Source: CAWJAP01 sp963834365 (GTDB lineage Bacteria; Acidobacteriota; Vicinamibacteria; Vicinamibacterales; Vicinamibacteraceae). From it: DNA of 64,000 nt. Shown here in pieces: positions 19,614 to 30,763 of this stretch (position 1 is its first letter; every line of letters begins with the position of its first letter). The notes beneath the pieces were generated by a model. That model saw only the letters and a list, made by a program, of their open reading frames with translations. It searched no databases and was not told the DNA's origin. The position numbers and the translations under genes were made by a program. The stretch is from the NCBI GenBank assembly GCA_963834365.1, contig CAWIBS010000033.1, forward strand, positions 365,126-429,125. Direction: 5' to 3'.

Positions 19614-22074
19614 GAGTCCCCATGCCCATGTGTTGCGTGCGAGCAGGACGAGTAGACGTGCGATGGCTGGCCGTGGCGGCCACGGTGCTGCTCGCGTCCC
19701 CGTCGGCCGGCCAGGTCGTCCGTCCCTCGAACATCGCCGAACTGACGCGACATGGACTGCAGCGTGGCACGACCGCCACCGTGACCATCGTCGGCACGAA
19801 CCTCCAGGACGCGAGTGCCATCCTCTTCGACGACGCGCGCGTGACCGGGCGGATCGTGCGGCACACGGCGATCGGCGCCGACAAGCCGAGACGGTCGTCC
19901 ACCGACACGTCGGCCCCGCTCACCGATCAGGCCACGCGCGGAGAGCTGACGATCGAGCTCACAGCCGCGCCCGATGCACGGGTCGGCGATCACGTGATGC
20001 GAGTCCGAACGCCGCTCGGGACGACGCCTGCGCGGCTCATCGAAGTCGGTCTGCTCGCCGAAACGGTCGAGAACGAGCCGAATGACGAGCAGCCTGCCCC
20101 CATCACCCTCCCGGTCACGGCGAACGGCGAGATGGGCTGGCCCGGCGACGTGGACCTGTATGCGATCGACGCCGCGGCGGGACAGCAGCTGGTCTTCGCG
20201 ATCGAGGCGGCCGGTCTCGGCTCGCGGTTCGACTCGAAGCTGACGCTCCGCGACGCGTCAGGCGCGGTCGTGGCCCGGAACGACGATGAGAACGACACGA
20301 CACGGGATGCGGTGCTCATCCACCAGTTCGAGGCCGCGGGTCGCTTCGTCCTGGAAGTGACCGATGCGGCAGGCGGGGGCGGCACGAACATGCCGTATCG
20401 CCTGACGGCCGGGGCGGTGCCATACGTCACCGAGTTCTTCCCGCTCGGCGGGCCGCGCGATCGCGACACGAGCTTCGCGATCAAGGGCGCGAACCTCGAT
20501 GGCGCATCGAAGGCGACTTCGACGCTGCTGTTGTCCGAGTCGGCCCGCCAGGCCGGCCTCCCGCCGCCGGCGGCGCCCGCCGACGTCATCCCGCTCGATC
20601 TGACGGTCGGCGGCACACCCGTCGTGAGCGATCTCCTGGCGGCGCGCGGCGAGGGGCCGGAGATCGTCGAGCGCGATGCCCTCGCCGGCAGCCGGACCGG
20701 GCAGCCCGTCACCTGGCCGGTCACGATCAACGGGCGGATCGCGCCGCGCGCCGACGGCGCCTCGCACGATACGTTCCGCATCGCCGCGCGGAAGGGCCAG
20801 CGGGTCGTGCTGTCGATCGCCGCGGCGCGCCTGGCGTCGCCGCTCGACGCCACGATCGAGGTCCTCGATGCCGCCGGCAAACCCGTGCCGCGCGCCATCG
20901 TCCGGCCGGTGTGGCAGACGGCGGTCGATCTGCGCGACCGCGGATCGCAGGATCCGGGGCTGCGCATGCTGTCGTGGAGCGAGCTGCGCAAGGGCGACTA
21001 CGTCTTCGTCGATCGCGAGCTGATGCGCGTGCTGGAGCTGCCGAAAGGACCGGACGAGGACGTGCGCCTGACCAACTTCCGGAACCGGCGCTACAGCTAC
21101 GAGGGCACCTCGGGCGAGAGCCACGCGCTGACGCGGCCGATCTACAAGGTGGAGGTCCATCCGCCCGGGACGCGGTTCTCGCCGAACGGACTCCCGCTCT
21201 TCACGCTCCACCAGCGCAACGACGATGGCGGGCCGTTCTACGGGAAGGATCCGTATCTCGACTTCACCGCGCCCGCGGCCGGCGAGTACCTCGTGCGCGT
21301 CCGTGATTCACGCGGCGAGGGTGGACCGAAGCACGCCTACCGGCTCACGATTGCGCCACCGCGGCCCGACTTCACCCTCTCGGTCGCACCGACGAACCCG
21401 AATGTGTCACGGGGCGGGCGGGTGGCGGTGCAGATCTTTGCCTTCCGGCACGACGGGTTCGACGGGCCGATCGAGGTCGAGCTGGGCGCGCTGCCGGCCG
21501 GGCTGCGTGCGACCAAGGGCGTGATTCTGCCGGGGCACCATCAGGTGGCGGTGACGATTGAAGCCAGCGCCGACGCGGCGACCGTGAATGCGCCGCTCGC
21601 GGTCAAGGGGACGGCGCGCGTCGGCGAACGGGACGCTGGTTCGACAGGTCGATCTCGACGCGGGCCATGGCGGTCGTCTCGGTGACCGAGCCGCCTCCCC
21701 TCCGGATCGTGTCGGTGTCGCCGGCGGTTGTCGAGTTGCGCCCCGGCGAATCGGCGCAGGTCGAGGCCGTCATCGAGCGGCTGGGGGGCTTCAAGGGCCG
21801 CGTGCCGCTGACGCCGCAGAACCTGCCGTTCTTCGCCACGATTCCCGACATCGGCCTCAACGGCATCCTGATCACCGAACAGCAGGATCGTCGATCGTTC
21901 ACGATCACCGCCGACCCCCGGGCGACGCCGCTCGAGCAGACGCTGTATGTCACGGCGCGCGCGGAAGTGAATGGCGGCGAGCCGGTCGAGCAGGCGTCGA
22001 CACCGATCACGCTGCGTCTGCTGCCAGCCAGGCCGGAGGCGACGTCCGCAGCCTCCGCCCAGGGATCCCGGTAG
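19610..22074 (+). CDS. Secreted PPC-domain protein of the cytochrome cluster (frameshift near 21640)
   Basis: A large exported protein of about 820 residues, translationally coupled to the WD40 gene. The signal peptide ends near SPSAGQVVRPSN. An IPT-like domain follows (GLQRGTTATVTIVGTNLQDA), then two or three bacterial pre-peptidase C-terminal (PPC) domains with VDLYAIDAAAGQQLVFAIEA, DSKLTLRDASGAVVARNDD, HDTFRIAARKGQRVVLSIAA and ATIEVLDAAGKPV, and an Ig-like C-terminus (VSVSPAVVELRPGESAQVEA). The frame is lost between about 21610 and 21665. Proteins of this build usually neighbour DUF1549/DUF1553 genes. They lack a catalytic signature and probably bind or scaffold. The next cytochrome gene starts 20 bases downstream. 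Confidence 0.75.
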
Positions 22075-22094
22075 CCGGAGGATAATTCCTCATC

Positions 22095-25000
22095 GTGCGC
22101 GCCCCGCAGTTCCGCTCCTCCGTCGTGCGAGGGCTCGGCATGTTCGGCCTGGCCGCCGTGCTCGCCGCAGTCCTCGCCACCGGGGCCTGCCGATCGGGCA
22201 CGCCGCGGGTCGCGGGTGTTCCGGATCAGGTGGACTTCAACTTCCACGTGAAGCCGATCCTCTCGGATCGCTGTTTCAAGTGCCACGGCCCCGACGATCG
22301 TCAGCGCAAGGCCGGGCTGCGGCTCGACGTGAAGGACGTCGCCTTCGGCGCGCTCGCATCCGGGCGCCGCGCGATCGTGCCCGGCAAGACGGGCACGCAG
22401 CGAGCTCGTCCGCCGCATCAGCAGCACCGATCCGAAGGTGATGATGCCGGCCCCCGAATCCCACCTCACCCTGAACGAGATTGAGAAGGCGACGCTCATC
22501 CGCTGGATCGAGCAGGGTGCGGACTGGAAACCCCACTGGTCGTTCATCCCGCCGAAGAAGCCGGCGCTCCCCGCGGTCAAGACCACTGGCTGGGGCACCG
22601 GCGCGATCGATCGCTTCGTTCTCGCCGCACTCGAGCGCCGGGGCTGGCGGCCGGCAGCCGAAGCCGAGAAGGAGACGCTCATCCGGCGAGCCACGTTCGA
22701 CCTGACCGGGCTGCCGCCGACCCTCGCCGAGATCGACGCTTTCCTGTCGGACACCTCACCGCAGGCCTACGAACGCGTCGTGGATCGGCTGCTGGCCTCG
22801 CCGGCTTACGGCGAGCGCATGGCCGCCGACTGGCTCGACGTCGCGCGCTACGCCGACTCCCATGGCTACCAGGACGACGGGATGCGGGAGATGTGGCCGT
22901 GGCGCGACTGGGTGATCTCGGCGTTCAACCGCAACCTGCCGTTCGACACGTTCATCACCTGGCAGCTCGCCGGCGACCTGCTGCCCATCGCCGACGCAGG
23001 AGCAACTGCTCGCGACCGGCTTCAATCGCAATCACATGCAGAGCCAGGAGGGCGGCATCGTCCCGGAGGAGTACCGGACGGAGTACGTGGTCGATCGGGT
23101 CAACACGTTCGGACGCGCCTTCCTCGGGACTGAGCGTCGAGTGCGCCCGCTGCCACGACCACAAGTACGACCCGATCTCGCAGAAGGAGTTCTACCGGCT
23201 CTACGCGTATTTCAACAACGTCAACGAGAGCGGCCAGATTCCGTATTCCGGCGTGCCGAGCCCGACGGTCATCGTGACGAATCCCGAGATCGACGCGAAG
23301 CTCGCCACCTTTGCCGGGCGCATCCGCGCCCTCGAGGCGGAGCTCGTCCCGAGCCATGCCCGCTTCGACAAGGGCTTCGAGGCCTGGTTGGCGAGGAGCG
23401 CCCAGGAAGCCGGACGTACCAGCATGCGCTCGGCGGTCGCGCAGCCGCCGGGACTGGTCGCCCACTACCCGCTCGATCGCGCGGTGCCGTTCGTCGAGTA
23501 CCCGAAGCCCGATCCGAAGAGCAAGGAGAAAGGGCCGCCGAAACCGCGACAGCTGCTGGTCTTCGAGAACCTGGTGAACGCGAAGGAGCGCGGCCGCGTC
23601 GGTGACAAGGATCGCCCGACCAGGACCGTTCCCGGCAAGGTCGGCCAGGCGCAGCAGCTCGTGGGCGACAGCCACATCAGCGCCGGCGAGAAGGTCGGCT
23701 TCTTCGATCGGCACCGGCCTTTCTCGGTGGCGTTCTGGTTCAGGGTCGACAAGGCGGGCACCGCGGGACCGCTCCTGACCCGCTCGGGCGGGGTGATGAA
23801 CGGCAACCGCGGGTACGAGGTGATGCTGCGGGCGGACGGCACCTTCACCGCCGGCCTGCATCACGTCGTCGCCCGACAACTCCGCCGAGATCGAAATCAC
23901 GAAGCCGCTCGTCTCGGCGGGCACGTGGCAGCAGCTCACCCTGGCCTACGACGGATCGAGCCGCGCCGCGGGTATCCGCCTGTTCGTGGACGGTCAGCTC
24001 GCCCCCTCGCGCGTCCTCATCGACAATCTGCGGCGGAGCATCATCTACGCCCGCGAGAAAGGAAGCTGGGGCGACCCGCCGCCGCTCCGCTTCGGCCGCC
24101 GTCAGGACGAGACGCTCGACGCCGTCACGGTGGACGACCTGCGCGTCTTCGATCGACAGCTCTCGACCTTCGAGATCGCAGCGCTCGCCGGGGCGGAGGA
24201 TCCCTTCGGCGCGGCGATGAGCACTCCTGCGGACGCGCGCACGCCGGCCCAGCAGTCGGCGTTGCGCGAGCACTACCTGCTTCGCGCCGATCGGTCTTTT
24301 GCCGAGACGCTGCGAACGCTGACCGTGGTGCGCGGCGAGGAGAACGATCTGCTGACCTCGCTCAACGAGGTCATGATCATGCGCGACCGCGCCGAGACGC
24401 GGCCGACGTTCATCCTGGCCCGCGGCGCGTACGACGCGCCGACCGAACCCGTCACGCCCGGCACGCCGTCGGCGGCGGGCGATCCGCCGAAGGGGCTGCC
24501 GCCGACGCGCCTCGGGCTCGCACGATGGCTGGTCGCGCCAGGCCATCCGCTGACCGCCCGCGTCATCGTCAACCGGTACTGGGCGCAGCTGTTCGGGCGG
24601 GGCCTGGTGACCACGCCGGCCGATTTCGGCAATCAAGGCAGGCTGCCGACGCATCCCGAGCTGCTCGACTGGCTGGCGACGACGTTCATCGAGTCACGGT
24701 GGGATTTGAAGGCCTTCCAGAAACAGGTGGTGATGTCGGCAACGTACCGGCAGTCGTCGACCGCCGACGCGAAAGCGATCGAGCGCGACCCCGAGAACGT
24801 GTGGCTGTCGCGCGGGCCGTCTCACCGCCTTGCGGCCGAACAGATACGCGACGCCGCGCTGGCGACGAGCGGGCTGCTGGTCAGGACCGTCGGCGGACCG
24901 AGCGTCTATCCGTATCAGCCGGCCGGCTTGTGGGAGGCGCTCGCCACGCGCAACGCCACGACCTACGAGCAGGGCCACGGCGAGGATCTCTACCGCCGCA

Positions 25001-25449
25001 GCCTGTACACGGTGTGGAAGCGGTCGTCGCCGCCGCCATCCGCGATCAACTTCGACGCGGCGGAGCGCCTCTTCTGTACGGTCAGCCGGCAGCGGACGAG
25101 CACGCCGCTCCAGTCGCTCGTGCTGATGAACGATCCGCAGTATGTCGAGGCGGCGCGGGTGCTCGCGGCGCGCATCGTCCACGAGGGCGGGACGACACCG
25201 GCGGAACGCATCACCTCCACGTTCCGGACGCTGACGAGCCGCAGGCCGGCGCCCGAGGAACTGTCGGTCCTCGAGGGTCTCTATCGCGAGCAGCTCGCGA
25301 CGTTCCAGGCACATCGTAATGCCGCCGCCAGGCTGCTGGCCGTCGGCGAGTCGCCGCGGCCCTCCAGGGTCGATGCCGCCGAAACCGCGGCGCTCGCGGT
25401 CGTCGCGTCCACGGTGATGAACTTCGACGAGGCGTTGGTGAAACGGTGA
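22095..25449 (+). CDS. PSCyt1-DUF1549-LamG-DUF1553 protein (four or more frameshifts)
   Basis: A lipoprotein or secreted cytochrome of about 1115 residues. The order is a signal with TGACRSG lipobox-like end, PSCyt1 with RCFKCHGPDD near residue 57, DUF1549 (WKPHWSFIPPKKPALP, IDRFVLAALERRGW, YGERMAADWLDVARYADSHGYQ) with ECARCHDHKYDP, a concanavalin/LamG-like domain (RPFSVAFWFRVDKAG, AGIRLFVDGQLAPSRV) and DUF1553 (LARWLVAPGHPLTARVIVNR, SVYPYQPAGLWEAL, RTSTPLQSLVLMNDPQ). Frames change near 22395, 23000, 23130 and 23875. It is paired with the second DUF1501 gene 126 bases downstream, repeating the pairing seen at 13.8-17.6 kb. This second copy differs by carrying LamG instead of BIG2. Confidence 0.8.
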
Positions 25450-25451
25450 AC

Positions 25452-25562
25452 GGCGGGGCTTGAAGCCCCGCCCTCCTGCGGAGGACCGGTCCACGCGATT
25501 CCCCGGAGGGCGCAGCTTAGCCGCGCCGGGTGACGTGACGAGGGCGCGGCTTCAGCCGCGCC
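25452..25562. repeat. Three GC-stem palindromes in the 126-base gap
   Basis: A GGCGGGGCT-T-GA palindrome (25452-25472) is followed by CTCCTGCGG. A decayed GGCGCAGCTTAGCC form lies near 25509, and a perfect GGCGCGGCTTCAGCCGCGCC at 25543-25562 ends 13 bases before the DUF1501 ATG. The stems differ but stay complementary. Confidence 0.85.
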
Positions 25563-25575
25563 GGGTGTGACGACC

Positions 25576-27040
25576 ATGCACGAGCTCGACGATCTCAAAT
25601 ACAACTGTACCCGGCGGCATTTCCTGTCGTCCTCGAGCCTCGGCCTGGGCGCGACGGCGCTTGCCGCGCTGCTCGATCCCTCGCTCGTCTCCGCGAGCCT
25701 CCGGCAGCGACGTGCCCGCGGCGGGCCAACCTCTCCTGGCCGCGCCGCACCTCGTCCCGCGGGTGAAGCGCATCATCTACCTCTTTCAGAGCGGCGGCCC
25801 CTCGCAGCTCGAGCTGTTCGACTACAAGCCGCTGCTCCGGACGAGGAACGGGGAGGAGCTGCCGGCGTCGGTCCGGCAGGGCCAGCGGCTCACCGGCATG
25901 ACGGCGTTCCAGAAATCGTTCCCGATGGCCGGATCGCAGTTCGAGTTCGCACAGCACGGCGGTTCGGGGGCCTGGGTCAGCAACCTGCTCCCGCACACGG
26001 CCCGCATCGTCGACAAGCTGTGCATCGTCAAGTCGATGCACACCGAGGCGATCAATCACGATCCGGCCGTCACCTTCTTCCAGACGGGCTCGCAGCAGGC
26101 GGGACGTCCGTCGATCGGCGCGTGGCTGTCCTACGGCCTGGGCTCCGACAACGCGAACCTGCCGGGCTTCATCGTGCTGCTGTCGCGCGCGCGCGATGGC
26201 GACCAGCCGCTCTACTCGTGGCTCTGGGGGAGCGGCTTCCTGCCGTCGCAGCATCAGGGGGTGCAGTTTCGCGGCGGAAAGGACCCGGTGCTCTACCTCG
26301 GCGATCCGGGAGGCCTGGACCGCACCAGCCGCCGGCGCATGCTCGACGCCCTGCGCGCGCTCGAGACGCGCCAGCACGCCCGCGTCATGGATCCCGAGAT
26401 CGATGCGCGCGTCGCCCAGTACGAGATGGCGTACCGCATGCAGACCGCCGTGCCCGAAGCGATGGATCTCACGTCCGAGCCGGACTCGGTGTTCGAGCTC
26501 TACGGTTCCGACGCGCGGAAGCCGGGGACGTATGCCGCCAATTGCCTGCTGGCGCGCCGCCTGGCCGAGCGCAACGTCCGCTTCATCCAGCTCTATCACC
26601 AGGGCTGGGATCAGCATGGCGACCTGCCCGAAAACATCCAGATCATGGCCCGGTCCGTCGATCGCGCGTCGGCCGCGCTGGTGCTCGATCTCGAGCGGCG
26701 CGGTCTCCTCGAGGACACGCTCGTCATCTGGGGCGGTGAGTTCGGCCGCACCAACTATTCGCAAGGCAAGCTGGAGAAGGACAACTACGGCCGTGACCAC
26801 CATCCGCGGTGCTTCACGATCTGGATGGCCGGCGGCGGCGTGAAGAAGGGCTTCACCTACGGCGAGACCGACGAGTTCGGCTACAACGTCGCGCGGGATC
26901 CGGTCCACGTCCACGATTTCCAGGCGACGCTGCTCCATCTCCTGGGCGTCGATCACGAGCGGCTGCTCTTCAAGCACCAGGGCCGCCGCTACCGGCTGAC
27001 CGACGTCCATGGGCACGTCGTCAAGGACCTGCTCGCGTGA
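25576..27040 (+). CDS. Second DUF1501 family protein (frameshift near 25715)
   Basis: A Tat-exported DUF1501 protein of about 488 residues. The ATG at 25576 gives CTRRHFLSSSSLGLGATALA, a clear twin-arginine signal. The frame shifts near 25715 and resumes with VKRIIYLFQSGGPSQLELFDYKP. Family motifs follow: TGMTAFQKSFPMAGS, KSMHTEAINHDPAVTFFQTG, LPSQHQGVQFRGGKDPVLYL, WGGEFGRTNYSQGK and DHHPRCFTIWMAGGGVKKGFT. This is the longer DUF1501 subtype that pairs with PSCyt1-DUF1549 proteins, distinct from the shorter protein at 13820. Its TGA overlaps the GTG start of the next gene by four bases. Confidence 0.85.
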
Positions 27041-28485
27041 CCGACGTCGGACAGTTCGCGGGTCGTTTCCATCCGCTGCTGGTTCACTTCCCCATCACGC
27101 TGCTGATTCTGGCGGGGATCCTGGAGGTCGTCACGGCGCGCCGCCGGACGGCCGACGAACGCGCCGCACGGCGCGCCGCCGGACCGGTGACGCTGCTCCT
27201 GGGTCTCGGGGCGCTGGCGGCCGTCGCGGCGGCAGGTGCCGGCTACCTGCTCGGAACACGCGGTGGTTACGGGGGCGACACCTACGAGCAGCATCGAGCG
27301 GCAGGGTTGTTCCTCGCGGCACTCTCGCTCGTCACCGCCGGCGCGAGCTGGCTGCGCGATCGGCGCCCGGGAGTCCTGGGGACGCGGGCGACGCGGCTGC
27401 TGATCGTCGTCACGCTGATCGTCCTGACGAGAGCCGGGCACCTGGGCGCCACGCTCACGCACGGCGAGGGGTATCTCACCGAGCACGCGCCCGGGCCGGT
27501 GCGCAAGCTGGTCGAGCGGATGGTCGGACAGCCGCGTACCGTGAAACACGTCGGACCGGCCGAACGAGCCCCGGTCTTCCAGGCCATCGTGCAGCCGATC
27601 CTGGAGACGCACTGCGTCGCCTGCCACGGTCCCGCCAAAGTGCAGGGCGGGTTGCGGCTCGACGAGGCCGACCGGATACGCAAAGGCGGCGACCACGGCG
27701 CCGTGCTCGTCCCCGGCCGCGCCGCATCCAGCGAGCTCGTCCTCCGGGTCTGGCTGCCTCGCGGCCACGCTGACGCCATGCCGCCGAAAGCGCGCCGGCC
27801 GGTGTCGCCCGCCGAAGCGGCGATCCTGCGCTGGTGGGTGGACTCCGGCGCGCGCTTCGAAGGCACGCTCGCGGATCTGGAGGTGCCGCCCGACCTCGTC
27901 TCTGCACTCGAGGGAGCCGTCGGTCCTCTCGCACTTGGCGGCCCCACCATTCCTCCTGTCACCGTCGGCGCGCCGGATGCCGCGGCCATCGCCGCCCTCC
28001 GCGCGCGCGGCATCGCCGTGAATCTCATCGTGGCGGAGTCGCCATTCCTGCAGGTCCAGGTCCGCGCCGGCGCGGACGGCTCGGACGATGAGCGTGTGGC
28101 GGGCCTGACGAGCATCGCCCGACAGGTGCTGTGGCTGGACCTGAGCAGCACGGAAGTCACCGACGCGGCGTTCGACACCATCGCGCGAATGCTGCACCTG
28201 ACACGCCTCAACGTCAGCCGCACGGCCACCACCGACGCCGGGCTCGCGAAGCTCGCGCCGCTCGCGCACCTCGAATACCTGAATCTCTATGGCACGGCCG
28301 TGAGCGATGCCGGCATGTCACGACTCGCGACGTTGACCAAGCTGCGCCGCGTCTATGTCTGGCAGACCTCGGTGACCGCTGCAGGTGTCCAGCAGCTCCG
28401 ATCGGCATTGCCGCGCGTCGAAGCGGTCCTCGGCTCAACCGAAGCGGCGAACGCGCCGGCGCCCGCTGACGTCACATCCCGATGA
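27037..28485 (+). CDS. Membrane DUF2231-cytochrome-LRR protein
   Basis: A 482-residue protein with a GTG start at 27037 that overlaps the upstream stop (GTGA). The N-terminus has four hydrophobic segments in a DUF2231-like module (FAGRFHPLLVHFPITLLILA, LLLGLGALAAVAAAGAGYLL, AGLFLAALSLVTAGASW, LLIVVTLIVLTRAGHLGATL). A PSCyt1 haem domain follows with THCVACHGPAKVQGGLRLD and MPPKARRPVSPAEAAILRWW. The C-terminus has leucine-rich repeats (LTRLNVSRTATTDAGLAKL, LEYLNLYGTAVSDAGMSRL, LRRVYVWQTSVTAAGV). The histidines in the membrane part could ligate haem b and pass electrons to the cytochrome domain. It is the likely membrane anchor of the second cytochrome set. Confidence 0.8.
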   Translation: MTDVGQFAGRFHPLLVHFPITLLILAGILEVVTARRRTADERAARRAAGPVTLLLGLGALAAVAAAGAGYLLGTRGGYGGDTYEQHRAAGLFLAALSLVTAGASWLRDRRPGVLGTRATRLLIVVTLIVLTRAGHLGATLTHGEGYLTEHAPGPVRKLVERMVGQPRTVKHVGPAERAPVFQAIVQPILETHCVACHGPAKVQGGLRLDEADRIRKGGDHGAVLVPGRAASSELVLRVWLPRGHADAMPPKARRPVSPAEAAILRWWVDSGARFEGTLADLEVPPDLVSALEGAVGPLALGGPTIPPVTVGAPDAAAIAALRARGIAVNLIVAESPFLQVQVRAGADGSDDERVAGLTSIARQVLWLDLSSTEVTDAAFDTIARMLHLTRLNVSRTATTDAGLAKLAPLAHLEYLNLYGTAVSDAGMSRLATLTKLRRVYVWQTSVTAAGVQQLRSALPRVEAVLGSTEAANAPAPADVTSR

Positions 28486-28542
28486 CGTGCATGCCCGGGT
28501 GAGCGCCGTCGCTCCCGGGCGAGTCATCCAGGCGGAGGACCT

Positions 28543-29979
28543 ATGAGGGCGCTGACGAGCTCGCTGGCGATGGTGTGCCTGGCTCTGGCGCCGGCGCCGG
28601 AACGCGTCGCGCAGCCAGCGCCGGAACGCGCCGATCGGGCGCTCGTGATTCGCAACGTGACCGTCTTCACGGCCGCGACCTCGCCGCCCATCGAACGCGC
28701 GACCGTGGTGGTGCAGGGCGATCGCATCGCCGCAATCTCGACGGTGGTGGGAAGCGTGCCTGCCGGGGCGCACGTGGTTGACGGCTCGGGCAAGTTCCTC
28801 GTCCCGGGTTTCATCGACCTGCACGCACATCTCTCCAAGACCCGCTCGTCCTCGCTCGGTCTCTTCGTCGCCAACGGCGTGACGACTCTTCGCGACATGG
28901 GCGGCGACCACGAAGAGCTGCTCGGGTGGAGGCGCGACGTGCAGTCGGGCAAACGGCTCGGGCCCCGAATCCTGATCGCCGGCCCGTATCTCGAGGCCGC
29001 GCGCAACGTCGAGCGGATGCGCAAGGATCCGCCGTCGGAGCGCATCGAGCCGTTCGAACGGACCCGCGTCGCGGTCGCGACCCCCGACGACGCACGCCGC
29101 ATCGTCGCGTCGCTGGCCGAACGGAAGAGCGTGGACTTCCTCAAGATCCGAACCGTGCAGGATCGGGCCACCTACCTGGCGTTGAACGCGGCCGCCGACG
29201 CCCACGGACTCCGTCTCGTGGGTCACGTCGCCGGCATCCCTCCCGAGGTCGTGCTCGACGCGGGCCAGGACGGCATCGACCACACGTTTTATCCGTCGCT
29301 CGAGGAGCCGTCGAAGGAGACGCGCCTCGCGCTGTGGCGGCGCTTCGCCGAGCGGCGCGTCCCCGTCGTGCCAACGCTGGTGACCTTCACCCAGGCGTCT
29401 TTGCCGTCAATCGACCAACTGCGCGCCGTCGCCGCTGACGATGACGGGCGCGTCGATCGCCGACGGCGCTACCTCGCCCGCTATCTCGTGCTCGACTGGC
29501 GGGAGCAGTTGCTCGAGACGACGGCCGAGCGCCAGGCGCTCCTGGCAAAGATCTGGCCCGGGATCAAGCGCGATCTGCGGGAGATGCACGAAGCCGGCAT
29601 GGACCTGCTCGTCGGTACCGATGCCGCCGTGCTCAACATCTTCCCGGGCTTCTCGATACACGACGAAATGGCCGCGTTCGTCACCGAGCTGGGCCTCGAG
29701 CCCGGCGAGGTTCTCGAGCGCGCGACCAGCCGCGCGGCACGCTTCCTCGGCATCGGCGACGAGGTGGGCACTATCGAGACGGGCAAGATCGCCGACCTCG
29801 TCCTGCTCGACGCCGATCCGGGCACCGACATCCGCCACACCCGGCGCATCAGCGCCGTCGTCTTGCGCGGACAGCTCTACGATCGCCGCGCGCTCGACCG
29901 CCTCATGGACGATGTGGAGGCCGCGCCCGATCGGCAGCGGGACGACTGGGGCCGGACCACCGGCCACGGAAAGATCTGA
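28543..29979 (+). CDS. Secreted amidohydrolase family protein
   Basis: A 478-residue metal-dependent hydrolase of the imidazolonepropionase-like amidohydrolase group. GGAGG lies 5 bases before the ATG, and a weak signal peptide covers residues 1-17. Metal ligands are in GFIDLHAHL, the bridging lysine is probably in VDFLKIRTV, histidines are in LVGHVAGIP and IDHTFYPS, and the catalytic Asp is in LVGTDAAV near residue 362. The C-terminal beta-sandwich ends with GTIETGKIADLVLLDADP. It is the last plus-strand gene of the cytochrome cluster. The substrate is unknown; exported members act on dipeptides or amides. A small tandem of GCCACGGAC-AAGATC-type units crosses and follows its 3' end (29964-30015). 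Confidence 0.8.
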   Translation: MRALTSSLAMVCLALAPAPERVAQPAPERADRALVIRNVTVFTAATSPPIERATVVVQGDRIAAISTVVGSVPAGAHVVDGSGKFLVPGFIDLHAHLSKTRSSSLGLFVANGVTTLRDMGGDHEELLGWRRDVQSGKRLGPRILIAGPYLEAARNVERMRKDPPSERIEPFERTRVAVATPDDARRIVASLAERKSVDFLKIRTVQDRATYLALNAAADAHGLRLVGHVAGIPPEVVLDAGQDGIDHTFYPSLEEPSKETRLALWRRFAERRVPVVPTLVTFTQASLPSIDQLRAVAADDDGRVDRRRRYLARYLVLDWREQLLETTAERQALLAKIWPGIKRDLREMHEAGMDLLVGTDAAVLNIFPGFSIHDEMAAFVTELGLEPGEVLERATSRAARFLGIGDEVGTIETGKIADLVLLDADPGTDIRHTRRISAVVLRGQLYDRRALDRLMDDVEAAPDRQRDDWGRTTGHGKI

Positions 29980-30163
29980 GCCACGGACAAGATCAGCCAC
30001 GGACTAAAGATCTGACAAGAAGATCGGACGCGGACAACGCGCCGGACGGAACCTGCCCACATCGACCTGCAAGCGCACTGCGACGAGGTCGCCGCCCTCA
30101 TTCGCAGTTCTTGCCGCGCTGTTCTTCGAGCGAGATGGCGGAAGCGGCGTACGCGGCGGCAGG

Positions 30164-30421
30164 CTATGCGCGCTCACCGCACTCGCGGATGAAGCGCTTC
30201 CATTCGAGCTTCGCGCCGCCGAAGTTGATCAGCAGCCCGCGATTCACGTTCGCGGCTTTCAGGTAGTGCAGCGTCTGGGCGTAGTCGAGGCCATCAATCG
30301 AGTGGCGTGCCTTGATCTCGACGATGACTTCCTCAAAGCACACGAAATCAGGGCGATAAGAACCGAGCAGGTGACCCCGGTAGACGACGTCGAGCAGAGG
30401 TTCCGGCTGGTGAGGAATCTC
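30164..30421 (-). pseudogene. GxxExxY protein, N-terminally truncated remnant
   Basis: Translation of this strand gives EIPHQPEPLLDVVYRGHLLG, YRPDFVCFEEVIVEIKA, GLDYAQTLHYLKAANVNRG and LLINFGGAKLEWKRFI, then TAG. That is the C-terminal two thirds of the GxxExxY family (TIGR04256), whose DF and EIK residues suggest a PD-(D/E)XK nuclease fold. The N-terminal GxGxxExxY segment is absent and an in-frame TGA precedes the remnant. The rest of the gap, 29980-30163, shows only the GCCACGGAC-type tandem and no gene. Confidence 0.8.
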
Positions 30422-30443
30422 TCACGGGGTTTTCATCACCCTG

Positions 30444-30713
30444 TTAGTCCGTGACCCGTTCCAGCAGTCGTACCGTCACCGGGTCACCGGCCTCCTTGCC
30501 GATGGCTTTGCGCACGTCTGCCTTGATCGGGAGCATGTGCGTGCCGTCCCCTCTCGCCATGAACGAGCTCCGGAACGCGTGTCCATCGACCGTTCCCTTG
30601 ACCTTCACCAGGCCGCGGGTCCCGAACACGTCCACTGATTCAGGCCACACCACATACGTCCACCCACCCTTGCTCGGGCTCTTCTGCAGTGTTGCGGTGA
30701 ATTGCTTCTTCAC
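30444..30713 (-). CDS. DUF1905 domain protein
   Basis: An 89-residue protein with a GTG start at 30713, preceded by AGGAGG at 8 bases. The whole length matches DUF1905: KKQFTATLQKSPSKGGWTYV, WPESVDVFGTRGLVKVKGTV, DGHAFRSSFMARGDGTHML and IKADVRKAIGKEAGDPVTV. This is a small beta-barrel domain often fused to YdeI-type domains, and no activity is established. It lies downstream of the slipin gene by 50 bases on the same strand and may be the last gene of the nfeD-slipin unit. Confidence 0.8.
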   Translation of the reverse strand: MKKQFTATLQKSPSKGGWTYVVWPESVDVFGTRGLVKVKGTVDGHAFRSSFMARGDGTHMLPIKADVRKAIGKEAGDPVTVRLLERVTD

Positions 30714-30763
30714 GATGGGCCCTCCTCGACAAGCCAAGTAGATGAGATCTGTGTGCCTCCGGT

